Shown one piece after another: positions 36,985-46,491 of a stretch of DNA of 64,000 bases. The position numbers were made by a program, and so were the translations under genes. The notes below the pieces were generated by a model. It was not told where the DNA came from. It saw only the letters and a list, made by a program, of their open reading frames with translations, and ran no database searches. The DNA comes from Paenibacillus xylanexedens (GTDB lineage: Bacteria > Bacillota > Bacilli > Paenibacillales > Paenibacillaceae), in assembly GCF_007680605.1 (NCBI RefSeq), contig NZ_VEIO01000001.1, forward strand, positions 3,229,276 to 3,293,275. Reading direction: 5' to 3'. Each line of letters starts with the position of its first letter. Position 1 is the first letter of the stretch.

Positions 36985-38406
36985 TCAATTCTGTTCCGTC
37001 AAAACCTCATTTTCTATAACAAAGGAATCGTCTTCTGCTTGTTCAGTTACACCTGAAGCGACCGTATGATGTTGCTGTCCATAACGTTTCAACAGTTCCT
37101 CGACAGGCATCACAATCATTTTAGGCACCAATTGATCTGTACGCTGTTTCAAGCGCTTTTGCCCTGCCGGATGAATAACGCTAAGCAACAGCCTTAGATA
37201 TAACCTGGTGGCCAAGCTGAACGGGCCTGGTGCCAGCTCTTGCACAGTGAATCCAAATTTTTCAGGACCACGGTTAATCATGCTTACGCCATAGAGTGCC
37301 TTTGCCGAACGTAATTCAGGATCTGCAGCAACAACCTGTGCCAGGTCTGGCAGTTGTTGTTCCATCGCACGAATCATACGAATCGCTAAATGCATCGTTG
37401 AACGGGATGTAACACCAAGTTCGAATAATGTTTGATTGTCAAAATGTAGCTCTATAATCGGATCTCCGTTCTGCATCACATAACCATGTTCCATCTCAAC
37501 TCGCGCACCGTGGTACACACGGGAACGAAAATGGAGCATCGTATTTTTAGGTGAAGCGGCCCGCAGATGATATGCCCAGTGAAACAGCTTTTCCCATCCT
37601 AACCACAAAGCAACCACGGCACGTTTCCACAGCTTCAGTTTCAAGCGGGTTTCCACTTCCTTCGTTGAAACTCCTGACGACGATTCGGTTATTGTGTTAC
37701 CATTCATCAACGTGTCCACACGTACACTTTCCAAGCCACGCCGCTCCGCTTCCTGTAGCACGGCCTCCAGCGCCTCAAGCATCTGCTCCGGTGCTTGTGC
37801 ATCTGCCCCCAAAGTCGTGCCGCGATCATGGAGTAGCATTACCTCTCCGCCCTTTAATTTGTTCAGCATACGTTCTTCCAGCCGCTCCACACCTACGCTG
37901 CATTTCCAATCCTCAAACATGGCGGACCAAAGAATAATTTTGCGATCTTTTTTGCTGAAAAAATCAAACAGGTTCATAATGCCCCATGGCGGACGATAAT
38001 AACAGGTCTTTTCCCCCGTAATTTCTTGAATAATCTGGCCTGTTCGATCGATCTGATCCCGAACCGTTCGTGGACGCATCAACCAGTTTGTTTTGTGAAT
38101 GTAGTTATGGATTCCGATCAAATGTCCTTCCTCATGCATACGTCTGATTAACTCCGGATGACTTGCAGCATGCTCCCCCACAACAAAAAAAGTTGCCTTC
38201 ACGTTATACTTACGTAACAGATCAAGCAACCGGGGCGTATAAAAAGGATCAGGCCCATCGTCAAATGTCAGGGCATAGTGCGTCTCGCTTTTCCCTCTCC
38301 TGAACACACGAAATCCGAACAGTCTGCTGATCAGACTCGGAATAAAAGCATAAAAAGAGGACAGATACAATAACCACAGTAAAATACTCTGAAGCATCGT
38401 TGTCAT
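36985..38406 (-). CDS. polysaccharide deacetylase with C-terminal YkoP-like domain
   Basis: The 473-residue protein has one N-terminal membrane segment (about 5-28) and a NodB deacetylase domain (about 43-220). Visible motifs are TFDDGPDP (Asp49, Asp50), the metal-binding His pair in HNYIH (His100, His104), RPPWG and LLHDRG. Motif 2 usually reads H-S/T-x-x-H; here the second position is Asn. The remaining 250 residues form a separate domain (about 255-420) with LHFRSRVYHGARVEM and GDPIIELHFDNQTLFELG, which resembles B. subtilis YkoP as I recall it. The enzyme probably deacetylates peptidoglycan or another surface glycan; the second domain has no assigned role. Confidence 0.82.
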   Translation of the reverse strand: MTTMLQSILLWLLYLSSFYAFIPSLISRLFGFRVFRRGKSETHYALTFDDGPDPFYTPRLLDLLRKYNVKATFFVVGEHAASHPELIRRMHEEGHLIGIHNYIHKTNWLMRPRTVRDQIDRTGQIIQEITGEKTCYYRPPWGIMNLFDFFSKKDRKIILWSAMFEDWKCSVGVERLEERMLNKLKGGEVMLLHDRGTTLGADAQAPEQMLEALEAVLQEAERRGLESVRVDTLMNGNTITESSSGVSTKEVETRLKLKLWKRAVVALWLGWEKLFHWAYHLRAASPKNTMLHFRSRVYHGARVEMEHGYVMQNGDPIIELHFDNQTLFELGVTSRSTMHLAIRMIRAMEQQLPDLAQVVAADPELRSAKALYGVSMINRGPEKFGFTVQELAPGPFSLATRLYLRLLLSVIHPAGQKRLKQRTDQLVPKMIVMPVEELLKRYGQQHHTVASGVTEQAEDDSFVIENEVLTEQN

Positions 38407-38578
38407 GATGTTAATTCCCCACTTCTCCTGCTAATTTACGGCCATACGGCACTATCTAAAATAAACCGCCTTTAATTTTATCATAGTTAGTTCTTTTATT
38501 AAATGCTGTTTTCTCAAATCCCCACTATCATGTACAATGAATACAATCTAATTTCTGCCTGTAAAGGAGTCTATGCCC

Positions 38579-39727
38579 ATGTTGCCGCTTTATAAAAAGT
38601 ACGGGCGCACCGTCTTTGATATCGCTCTGCTCGTGTTAACCGTGTATGTGATCATGTTTGCTTTTAGTAAATTGTATCACATCGCCGCACCCGTTTTTCT
38701 TTCATTTATTGTCTTTTGGATGATTGAGCCGTTAGCCAAATTCCTTCACCGAAAAGGATTGCCCAAAACAGCTGGAACCGCCATATCCGTATTATTGTTT
38801 CTCGGAGTCATTGTGGCTGCCTTTTTCGGTCTAGGCTTTTTTATCATTTCACAAATATCGGATCTTCAGCTCAATTTTCCGGTTTATGTTGAGATGATCC
38901 AACGTGAATTCACGAATCTGGTTATGCTCATCCAGGATAAGTCCAATGCTCTTCCTGACGGAATACTGGATAAAGTAAACGAATATTTTGCCACACTGTC
39001 CGGGATTCTTTCCCGCTGGGTCACTAGTGGAGCACAATTCATTATCGGTTTTCTAAGCTCATTCTCTACCTTCATTACAAACTTTGGGATCGCGATCATT
39101 CTGGCATTTTTCCTCAGTATCGAGATTGAATCCTGGCGTAAGTTTGCTCGTGCCAAAACGCCTAAAACATTAAAAACAGCGAATGAATTTATGCGCACTC
39201 ACGTGTTCAAAACGATCCGTTCCTATATGAAGGCACAATTGATCATGATGCTTATTACTTTTGTATTGATATATGCGGGGTTGTTGATTCTGGGAACCTC
39301 CAATGCCTTTACTATCGCAGCTGTCTGCGCCATCTTTGATCTGGTGCCGTTGCTCGGTGTTCCAGTGATATTTATTCCGTGGATTGTTTATTTGTTTATC
39401 GTGGGCAACAGTACACTTGCGATTGGCTTGATTGTGGTTTTGGCTGTGACCATGCTGACGCGGCAACTGTTGGAACCTAAAATTTCAGGAAATTCCATCG
39501 GTGTTTCCTCTGCTTATTTGATGCTTTCGTTTATGTTAATTTCCCTGTCGATCTTCGGACTCGCAGGTGTCGTATTATCTCCTGTGCTTCTGATCTTGTT
39601 AAAAGAACTTCTACAGCAAGGTTATCTGCAAAAATGGATTCATCTGCCCACAGACGAATTCGAATCGTCACCATTAGTGGTTGATGCTCCTGTCCCTGAT
39701 GTATCAGAGAGAACAGAACAGCAGTAG
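38579..39727 (+). CDS. AI-2E family membrane permease
   Basis: This 382-residue protein has about eight hydrophobic segments with the usual AI-2E/PerM layout: paired N-terminal segments, a long loop (about 95-150), then a C-terminal cluster with DLVPLLGVPVIFIPW and the LEPKISGNSIGVSS motif. Members export small molecules or act as Na+/H+ antiporters; the substrate cannot be told. I start at ATG 38579, nine bases after AAAGGAG; ATG 38573 would leave only three. It runs opposite to its neighbours. A second family member (YrrI) lies at 52.3 kb. Confidence 0.82.
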   Translation: MLPLYKKYGRTVFDIALLVLTVYVIMFAFSKLYHIAAPVFLSFIVFWMIEPLAKFLHRKGLPKTAGTAISVLLFLGVIVAAFFGLGFFIISQISDLQLNFPVYVEMIQREFTNLVMLIQDKSNALPDGILDKVNEYFATLSGILSRWVTSGAQFIIGFLSSFSTFITNFGIAIILAFFLSIEIESWRKFARAKTPKTLKTANEFMRTHVFKTIRSYMKAQLIMMLITFVLIYAGLLILGTSNAFTIAAVCAIFDLVPLLGVPVIFIPWIVYLFIVGNSTLAIGLIVVLAVTMLTRQLLEPKISGNSIGVSSAYLMLSFMLISLSIFGLAGVVLSPVLLILLKELLQQGYLQKWIHLPTDEFESSPLVVDAPVPDVSERTEQQ

Positions 39728-39733
39728 ATGGCA

Positions 39734-39769
39734 TGCTCGTGATCCTTCCCCGCTGAAAAATCACGAGCA
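39734..39769. terminator. convergent hairpin between AI-2E permease and PBP genes
   Basis: TGCTCGTGAT (39734-39743) pairs with ATCACGAGCA (39760-39769). It overlaps the last codons of the PBP gene; no clear T-run follows, so terminator function is likely but unproven. Confidence 0.5.
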
Positions 39770-41554
39770 CTTGGCCAGATAGTCCATGACTTTGCGAAAT
39801 AGAGCCTTAGCCTGATGAGAAGCTTCTGGAGAGACATTCTGTACCAACACAGCAACAGCGTATCTCGGCTTCTCTACGGGCCCATATCCTATGAACCATT
39901 GGTTGTTTCTGGTGTTTCCTTGTTGTTGTACCTGAGCTGTCCCTGACTTCCCTGCGACGTGCCATCTTGCGTGTTGCAGGGATTTTCCTGTTCCCTCCCG
40001 TACTACGGTATTCATCCACCTTAACAGCAGATGAGCTGTGGCCGGAGAAATCTGTCCTTCTGCTGAAGGAGATTCATGTAAAGGCATGTCCAGCATCGTA
40101 CCTCCATCCGCGTACCTGATTCGTTGCACCAGCCGAGGGGCGTTTACTTTTCCATCATGCAATAATGTCACGATCAGGTTTGCTGCTTGTAGCGGAGTGA
40201 CCAGAACATCCCGCTGTCCAATGGCTGTTTGAATTTTGGCTCCTTCGTCTGCAGACTCTACAGCATTGGTTCGAATGCGTCCAGATTCTTCATGGTCAAA
40301 ATGTTTTAATACCGGCATCCCCGCGATATGTTGTGCTTGCCAGCCGACAGAACGTGCAAGCCCCAGGCGATCAGCAGTTTGTTCCAATTGCTCCATGTGC
40401 AGTCTACGTGCAGTTTCAGCGAACACAATGTTACATGACTCCGCGAATCCCTTTTCTAAATTCAATTCGCCATGTCCATGCTCCTTCCAGCAGGAAAGAC
40501 CATATTTTCCATAAGCTCCTTCGCAGTGGAACTTCTCATCACGAGAAACAACCTGATTTTCCAGGGCTGCTGCAGCCGTTACGATTTTGAAAATAGAGCC
40601 GGGTACAGCCGCCTGTATCGCTCGATTCCCCCAGGAGGAGTGCAGTGGATCAACATGTTGCGGTTGATAAAAGGGACGTGATACCATTGCGCGTACATCT
40701 GCATTTGCAGTATCAAGAACCACTATGGCTCCTTCCTTCAGCCCGGCTGCTTCTGATAATTCTTCGATGCCTTGCTGTATACGTGCATCAATCGTGGTTT
40801 CCACCACTAATGGATAGTGCGAATTCCTAGGAGCAACTACGCGCGGCTCCATCTCTGGAATGACCTGCCCATTCCCTGATACCATACGAGTTATTAACGT
40901 TGGGCCTATACCTCTTAGCAACGGCTCCAGCGTTCTTTCCAGTCCAGATGCTCCCGATTTCATGGCAAAAGGCTGTTTTACTTCATCTTGATGTCTGCTA
41001 AGCTTCCCATCATCTTTGGGAGATTCATTGAGATAACCCAGCCACTGGCTTCCACTAGCCTCTGGGAAATACCTCGTCATAACAGGGTACACATCAGCTC
41101 CTTGGAGGTGCAGGTTCCGTACATTAACAACTTGGGCATCCGTTAATAAAATAGGCTCTGAACCGCCTCCGGTCCAAAGATGTGGCGTTTCCTCCTTATG
41201 CCATTCCCTTTTTAACTGGTTCACATCTGTATGAAGGAAGGAGGACAGTTGTTTGAGCTTGAGATCATGCTCACTTTTCCCACTGGATGGATAAAGCACA
41301 AGCCCCCATTGCAGCTTCCCTGTTAATAGACGCCCGTGGACATCCGTAAACTGCCCACGGCCTGAATCCAGCATCACACCCTGTTCACGTTGCAGCACCG
41401 ACATCTCCCGCACGGTTCGCTGAAACCCGGGCATCGTTCGGTTCACTTGAACCATTTGAATCCAGCCAAGTCTCAGCACCAACACTGCGAAGAGAATAGT
41501 AAGTCCGGCGCTTATTATGGCTATACGACGTTTCCGCACCAGTTGCAACTGCAC
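39761..41554 (-). CDS. class B penicillin-binding protein (peptidoglycan transpeptidase, PbpI-like)
   Basis: The 597-residue protein has a single N-terminal membrane segment (about 10-32), a dimerisation/pedestal domain and a transpeptidase domain from about 270. The active-site motifs are SIFK (in AAVPGSIFKIVTA, nucleophile Ser), SCN (ESCNIVFAE) and KSGTA (GKSGTAQV). It cross-links cell-wall peptides. Its place next to the yrr block suggests B. subtilis PbpI (YrrR), which has a similar length, but SpoVD- or PBP2-type roles cannot be excluded. A terminator separates it from the chemoreceptor gene upstream, so it is probably monocistronic. Confidence 0.88.
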   Translation of the reverse strand: MQLQLVRKRRIAIISAGLTILFAVLVLRLGWIQMVQVNRTMPGFQRTVREMSVLQREQGVMLDSGRGQFTDVHGRLLTGKLQWGLVLYPSSGKSEHDLKLKQLSSFLHTDVNQLKREWHKEETPHLWTGGGSEPILLTDAQVVNVRNLHLQGADVYPVMTRYFPEASGSQWLGYLNESPKDDGKLSRHQDEVKQPFAMKSGASGLERTLEPLLRGIGPTLITRMVSGNGQVIPEMEPRVVAPRNSHYPLVVETTIDARIQQGIEELSEAAGLKEGAIVVLDTANADVRAMVSRPFYQPQHVDPLHSSWGNRAIQAAVPGSIFKIVTAAAALENQVVSRDEKFHCEGAYGKYGLSCWKEHGHGELNLEKGFAESCNIVFAETARRLHMEQLEQTADRLGLARSVGWQAQHIAGMPVLKHFDHEESGRIRTNAVESADEGAKIQTAIGQRDVLVTPLQAANLIVTLLHDGKVNAPRLVQRIRYADGGTMLDMPLHESPSAEGQISPATAHLLLRWMNTVVREGTGKSLQHARWHVAGKSGTAQVQQQGNTRNNQWFIGYGPVEKPRYAVAVLVQNVSPEASHQAKALFRKVMDYLAKCS

Positions 41555-41616
41555 ACCTGTTCCACCCTCACCGTTTTCGTGTATTATGCGCTGCCCTGTC
41601 TGGAATTATCCGGAAA

Positions 41617-41657
41617 ACAAACGAACCTGCCTCGAAAAGGCAGGTTCGTTTGTAATT
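41617..41657 (-). terminator. chemoreceptor gene terminator
   Basis: ACAAACGAACCTGCCT pairs with AGGCAGGTTCGTTTGT as a perfect 16-bp stem (41617-41632 and 41638-41653). On the minus strand TTTTCC follows. Confidence 0.85.
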
Positions 41658-41679
41658 CGTAGCTAGCTTTTTCTGCTGG

Positions 41680-43962
41680 TTACACAGTAAAACGTGAGAG
41701 CGTTTCTTTTAATTCCGTCGATACATTCTCCAGCTTGCCAGAAAGGCTGACGAGTTGATTACTGATGTTTTGCTGTTCACTGCTCAAGGAAGCCACTTCC
41801 TCTGAAGTTGCCGAGGATTCTTCAGCAACAGCGCTGACATTGCTCATCGCTTCAGACAACGTTGCTTGAGATTTGCTCAATTCTCCAATGGAGCCTGTGA
41901 CCATACCCAGACGTTGCACGAAAGCACCCATCTGTTCCTGTACAGAAGCAAAGATCACATTGGTATCTTTGACAGCATCCATCTGTTCCTTAAACAAAGG
42001 ATATGCATCGGACAGAGCTTTTACCGTTTCGTTCATCTCTGACATGATTTTGTCGGTAATTTCCCCAACCATATCAATGGACTGTCTGGATTGGGCAGCG
42101 AGTTGACGCACTTCATCCGCTACGACCATAAAACCACGGCCAGCTGCACCAGCCCGCGCTGCTTCAATCGTTGCATTCAGAGACAAAATGTTGGTCTGCT
42201 TCGTAATATTTTGCATAACATCCAGCACTTTTAATACAGAGGATGTGCTCTCTTTTAACGAATCAACTTTGTTAACCAACGCTCCAATCATTTCTTCGGT
42301 CTTCTGCGTTTTGGTCATCAACTGATTCAGATGCTGAGTTCCCGTTTGACTGGATTTCTCCACATGACGGGCAGAACTGCCCATCTCTTCATTGGCTGCA
42401 ATCACACTTTCCATCTGACGAGAGATATTATCCGTCAACTCATTGCCTCGTTCCGCTTCCGTTGCCAGACTACCTGCACCACCAGCAATTTCTTCGGTAG
42501 CTACAGCAATTTCGGAAGCAGATACAGCTGTTTTCTTCGAAGCATTGCTCAGTTCTGAAGCTGTATCCAATACTTCCTGTGCAGAACGATTGGTCTGCTC
42601 GACCAGCTTCGTAATTTGTTCCATCATCGTATTAAATGCAGCGGATAGCTGTCCAATCTCATCTTGGGAACTATACGGAGTGCGCACTTTCAGATTTCCT
42701 TTTGCACCCTCTTGCATCAGATCTTTCAATCCGCTGAGCGGACGAGCAATCATACGAACCATCCAGACGCCGATGACCACAGCAAGGGCTGCAAATGCAA
42801 GTGCCATCCACAAGGTCATTGTCAAGATGCCTTTGGCATCCTTAACCAGCATTGAAGTGGGAACCATACCCACCATCTTCCACGCAGATGAATCCAGCGT
42901 ACTGTATACAGCCAGCATATTCGTCGATTTGCCATCGATATCATATTCGGTATTTGTACTTCCTGCAGGCTCTTTCAAATCTTTCACAAAGGCAAGTTCC
43001 GTTTCTTTTCCTGCACGTCCCGCCATAGACGAAGCAACGACTTTGTTATCCGGAGCAATCAATTGAATGACCGAGCCTGCCCCCAGATCCAGTGATTTCA
43101 GTTGCTCCTCCAGCACTTCCAGTTTCAACTCAATAATCAGTACATAAGACTGTGTTGTCCCTTGCAGGTTCTTCATCGAACGTGCAATTCGGAAAGTCTG
43201 TGTTGTGCCATCGGTCTTCTCTTGTGTCGGGAGCCAGCGGTATCCACCCTGTGCTACGAGGTCCGTATACCATGATTCCTGACGCACGCTTCCCATCGTT
43301 GAACTGCTGTTCCCTGTGCCCATAACCGATTTAGATTCATCTGTCGGCACCAAATAAATCGCTTCCATGGATTTGTTTGTAAAAGCTACATTCGATAACT
43401 GTTTATTAATTGAACTCGAATTGACGAACGTATCATATGCCGTCAGATTCGGATCTGACATTTTCTGAAGCAAAGACTGCATCTCTGGATCAAAGAAGAT
43501 CTGTGTAGACGTATCCACAAAACGCTCCAAAATGATATCCAGCTTCTGCTTGGTTTGATCAATCGTCTCCTGATTTGCTCTGGATGCATTAGCCTCGATC
43601 GTATTTTTAGCCTTGGAATAGGATAATAGGCCTAAACTAATAACAACAATCATAATGGCTGCAAAAAAGATTAAAAATAGTTTAACCCCTACAGATTTGA
43701 CCGGATTAACTTTCCTAATCTGTTTGAATGAACTTCCTCCAAGCCCTTTCCAATCCCGATTCTTCAGTTGTTTCTTCAACCAATCCACTCTGATCCAGTC
43801 AAACCTGATCTTACTTCGATCAAATTTGAAAGGCTTTTTATGTATCCCTTCTTTTTTGATTTTGACCGGTTTAACTTTCTTTACATTCTGTGTCTTATCA
43901 GGCTTAGCCTGCTCGGGTTGTGTGCTGTGTTCCCCACTGTCTTTATCCTTCTTTTGTACCAT
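41680..43962 (-). CDS. methyl-accepting chemotaxis protein with basic N-terminal tail
   Basis: From ATG 43962 the protein has 760 residues: a cytoplasmic tail of about 95 residues, a first membrane segment (about 96-118), an extracellular sensor with double-Cache features (about 125-370), a second membrane segment (about 380-400), HAMP, and a long signalling coiled coil with the tip sequence IEAARAGAAGRGFMVVADEVRQLA. The tail is unusual: about 28 Lys or Arg in 95 residues, with Trp-rich repeats (FDWIRVDWLKK). AGGTGATTGGG precedes the ATG; a GTG three codons earlier is less likely. The ligand is unknown. It is a single gene between two terminators. Confidence 0.9.
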   Translation of the reverse strand: MVQKKDKDSGEHSTQPEQAKPDKTQNVKKVKPVKIKKEGIHKKPFKFDRSKIRFDWIRVDWLKKQLKNRDWKGLGGSSFKQIRKVNPVKSVGVKLFLIFFAAIMIVVISLGLLSYSKAKNTIEANASRANQETIDQTKQKLDIILERFVDTSTQIFFDPEMQSLLQKMSDPNLTAYDTFVNSSSINKQLSNVAFTNKSMEAIYLVPTDESKSVMGTGNSSSTMGSVRQESWYTDLVAQGGYRWLPTQEKTDGTTQTFRIARSMKNLQGTTQSYVLIIELKLEVLEEQLKSLDLGAGSVIQLIAPDNKVVASSMAGRAGKETELAFVKDLKEPAGSTNTEYDIDGKSTNMLAVYSTLDSSAWKMVGMVPTSMLVKDAKGILTMTLWMALAFAALAVVIGVWMVRMIARPLSGLKDLMQEGAKGNLKVRTPYSSQDEIGQLSAAFNTMMEQITKLVEQTNRSAQEVLDTASELSNASKKTAVSASEIAVATEEIAGGAGSLATEAERGNELTDNISRQMESVIAANEEMGSSARHVEKSSQTGTQHLNQLMTKTQKTEEMIGALVNKVDSLKESTSSVLKVLDVMQNITKQTNILSLNATIEAARAGAAGRGFMVVADEVRQLAAQSRQSIDMVGEITDKIMSEMNETVKALSDAYPLFKEQMDAVKDTNVIFASVQEQMGAFVQRLGMVTGSIGELSKSQATLSEAMSNVSAVAEESSATSEEVASLSSEQQNISNQLVSLSGKLENVSTELKETLSRFTV

Positions 43963-44095
43963 CCCAATCACCTGCCAGTAATTTTCTTGTTAGATTTTTC
44001 AATCTCTCCCCTATAAATATGTAGTATTCGACAGCTTTCCTGCTTTCCCTCCAATTCCTCAGAAATATATTACAACTTTTTTCCTATTTTTCTAT

Positions 44096-44132
44096 AAAAA
44101 AAAGACCCCCATATACCGATATACGGAGGTCT
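44096..44132 (-). terminator. U32 protein operon terminator
   Basis: On the minus strand AGACCTCCGTATA pairs with TATATGGGGGTCT and eight Ts follow (44103-44096). It lies about 70 bases after the second U32 gene. Confidence 0.9.
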
Positions 44133-44201
44133 ATTTCTGTACTTTATAACACAAATTTGTGATTTGTTAACATTATTTTGTTACAAAATAGGAATATAAG
44201 C

Positions 44202-45530
44202 CTACTTCTTTTTCCGCATCATGTCAAAATAAGAAACTGGCTGATCTACTTTCATTTTCACCAGTTGCAACGGATGTCTGGCAGCATCGAGAACATTGCC
44301 TTGTTCATCCTGAATTTCTCCTACCACTTGTTTGAAAAAAGTACCATTGGGACCGAAGAACTCGATTTCATTTCCCGGCTTAAAGTGATTCCGTTGCTGA
44401 ATGGTCGCCATGCCTGTTTCTTCATCATAACCCATAACCAGACCAGCAAAGTCGTAAGGCACTGCTTTCTCTTCCGGCTCATAGATATGATCTTCATGAT
44501 CAGGGGTGTCGTAGAAGAAACCGGTATTCAGCGGACGATTCGCCGCTTTATTCATTTCTTCCACCCACTCCGGTTTCAACACATAATTTTCTGGATCAGC
44601 CATGTAAGCATCAATGGCCTGACGATATACGTTAACAACAGTCGCAACGTAGTGAATCGACTTCATTCGTCCTTCAATTTTGAAGCTGTCCACACCCACA
44701 TCAATCAATTCCGGGATATGACCAATCATGCACAAATCTTTCGAACCCATGGAGAAGGAATTATCCTGTTCCTGAAAAAGCGGCAACTGATTATCTCCCA
44801 GTTTAAACGGTGCAGGAGCCTTCATCTGCATTTCCTCTTCGCTTACCCAGACCGTATCTTCTCTCGCATCCTCGAACAGATCATACTTCCAGCGGCAAGA
44901 CTGACAGCAGCCTCCACGGTTAGAGTCACGGTCTGTAAAGTGATTGGACAATACACAACGGCCCGAATAGGAAGAACACATCGCTCCGTGAATGAAGGCC
45001 TCAATCTCGATATCGACATTTGCCTTGATCTCTTCAATCTCTTCAAAGCTTGTCTCACGGCCAAGCACAACCCGCGGCAGTCCTTCGTCCTTCCAGAACT
45101 TCACGGCTTGCCAGTTCAAAGTGGACTGTTGTGTGCTAAGATGCACTTCCAAGCCCGGTACTGCACGCAAAGCCACTTCAATGATGGCCGGATCGGCAAC
45201 AATAACCGCGGAGATGCCTGCATCATACAGGTTCTGCAAGTATGCTTCAATGCCTGCCACATCTTCGTTATGGGCATAGATATTCGTTGCTACGAATACT
45301 TTAGCTCCATATTTTTTCGCGAATTCCACACCTTCACGCATTTCTTCAAAACTGAAGTTATCCGCGTTCGAACGTAGCCCATAAGCCTGTCCGCCGATAT
45401 ATACGGCGTCAGCCCCATAGTGAATCGCAAATTTTAATTTTTCCAGATTTCCCGCCGGAGCCAAGAGCTCCGGTTTATCCAGACGGTTACGTTTACCGGA
45501 AAACTTCCGCTTGACCGCCACTGTTTCCAT
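44202..45530 (-). CDS. trhP2: U32 peptidase family tRNA hydroxylation protein (TrhP2/YrrO-like)
   Basis: U32 proteins of this type are needed to make 5-hydroxyuridine at tRNA position 34; B. subtilis YrrO is the long subunit. The 442-residue protein has the N-terminal PELLAPAGNLEKLKFAIHYGADAVYIGG and the iron-sulfur cysteine region FIHGAMCSSYSGRC...GGCCQSCRWKY, then FKIEGRMKS. ATG 45530 is chosen because GAGG lies eight bases upstream; a GTG at 45539 overlaps that site. It follows yrrN by 17 bases, forming a pair as in B. subtilis. Confidence 0.92.
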   Translation of the reverse strand: METVAVKRKFSGKRNRLDKPELLAPAGNLEKLKFAIHYGADAVYIGGQAYGLRSNADNFSFEEMREGVEFAKKYGAKVFVATNIYAHNEDVAGIEAYLQNLYDAGISAVIVADPAIIEVALRAVPGLEVHLSTQQSTLNWQAVKFWKDEGLPRVVLGRETSFEEIEEIKANVDIEIEAFIHGAMCSSYSGRCVLSNHFTDRDSNRGGCCQSCRWKYDLFEDAREDTVWVSEEEMQMKAPAPFKLGDNQLPLFQEQDNSFSMGSKDLCMIGHIPELIDVGVDSFKIEGRMKSIHYVATVVNVYRQAIDAYMADPENYVLKPEWVEEMNKAANRPLNTGFFYDTPDHEDHIYEPEEKAVPYDFAGLVMGYDEETGMATIQQRNHFKPGNEIEFFGPNGTFFKQVVGEIQDEQGNVLDAARHPLQLVKMKVDQPVSYFDMMRKKK

Positions 45531-45547
45531 CTTGTTCACCTCGTCTA

Positions 45548-46477
45548 TTAATACACTTGTTCTTTATAGAAAAATCCAAATGACAATTCCCGCTCAGGGT
45601 CCTGCAGCTCGCGAACCTCACGTAACCATTCTTCGTCGTATGCATACGCCTCCGCGTCTGCTTCATACAGATCTATCGCCTTACGATAAGCACGAACAAC
45701 TGCTTCGTTGTAAGCAAGAGACTTCAGTATCCCCTCTACCTTGAAGCTGTGCACACCTGCTTCCATCATCAGATGAAGATCTTCCAGAATGCAGATGTCC
45801 TCTGAACTCATAATATGCGTTCCATTGATGTCCTCATAAATCGGAAACTTCTCATCCCGTCGCTCGGCTTCAATCAGGAACAATCCGCGTTCCTTACCGA
45901 GATGCCCCTCCACTGGACGTCCTTGATGAGCCATGTAACTCTGAACCAGGCTTCGCTTGGAGTGATAAATATTAGTCATGCCATGAACCTGCACCTGTGC
46001 CTCCACTTTTAAAAATGGAACCATCTCCGTGATTTCGTCCATGTTCAACTCACGGGCAAGGACAACGCGGCTGGCCCCCTTGGTTCCCCAGTAGTTGGCC
46101 GTTGCATAGTTTGTCGACGTCATCTCTGCGTTCCAATGCAAATGAATATGCGGTGCATGTTCCTTAATCGCAGCCAGTACAGATGGATCATTGAACTCGA
46201 CCGCATGCACGCCAATTCGGCCCAACGCTTGCACATAGTCAGGCAATTCTTTCAATAATTCATTCGACATCAGGTTGTTCATAGAAACAATAATCCGAGC
46301 CTCGTGTTTGGTAGCCATGGCCACCACTTCTGCAGTCTCTTCCAGGCTAAAACTGCCTGGCAGACGCATGCCAAAGCGATCATCTCCAATTAACAAAGCG
46401 TCCGCTCCGGCTTGAAGCAACGCTTCTGCTTCTGTTACATTTGCTACTGTCACGAGCAGTTCATGTTTTGTACTCAT
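45548..46477 (-). CDS. trhP1: U32 peptidase family tRNA hydroxylation protein (TrhP1/YrrN-like)
   Basis: This 309-residue protein is the short U32 partner of the following YrrO-like gene. It has the family's TIM-barrel start (ALLQAGADALLIGDDRFGMR, a variant of AGADAVYIGG), VHAVEFNDPSVLAA and SFKVEGILKSLAYNEAVVRAYR near the end. It lacks the four-Cys cluster of its partner, as expected for YrrN. GGAGGGG lies seven bases before the ATG. It starts 14 bases after mltG, where B. subtilis instead has the methyltransferase gene trmR (yrrM). Confidence 0.9.
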   Translation of the reverse strand: MSTKHELLVTVANVTEAEALLQAGADALLIGDDRFGMRLPGSFSLEETAEVVAMATKHEARIIVSMNNLMSNELLKELPDYVQALGRIGVHAVEFNDPSVLAAIKEHAPHIHLHWNAEMTSTNYATANYWGTKGASRVVLARELNMDEITEMVPFLKVEAQVQVHGMTNIYHSKRSLVQSYMAHQGRPVEGHLGKERGLFLIEAERRDEKFPIYEDINGTHIMSSEDICILEDLHLMMEAGVHSFKVEGILKSLAYNEAVVRAYRKAIDLYEADAEAYAYDEEWLREVRELQDPERELSFGFFYKEQVY

Positions 46478-46491
46478 CTAATCCCCTCCGC

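Noticed and set aside
44178..45377. 399-codon open frame on the plus strand
   Set aside because: Antisense to the YrrO-like gene; no homology or ribosome binding site.
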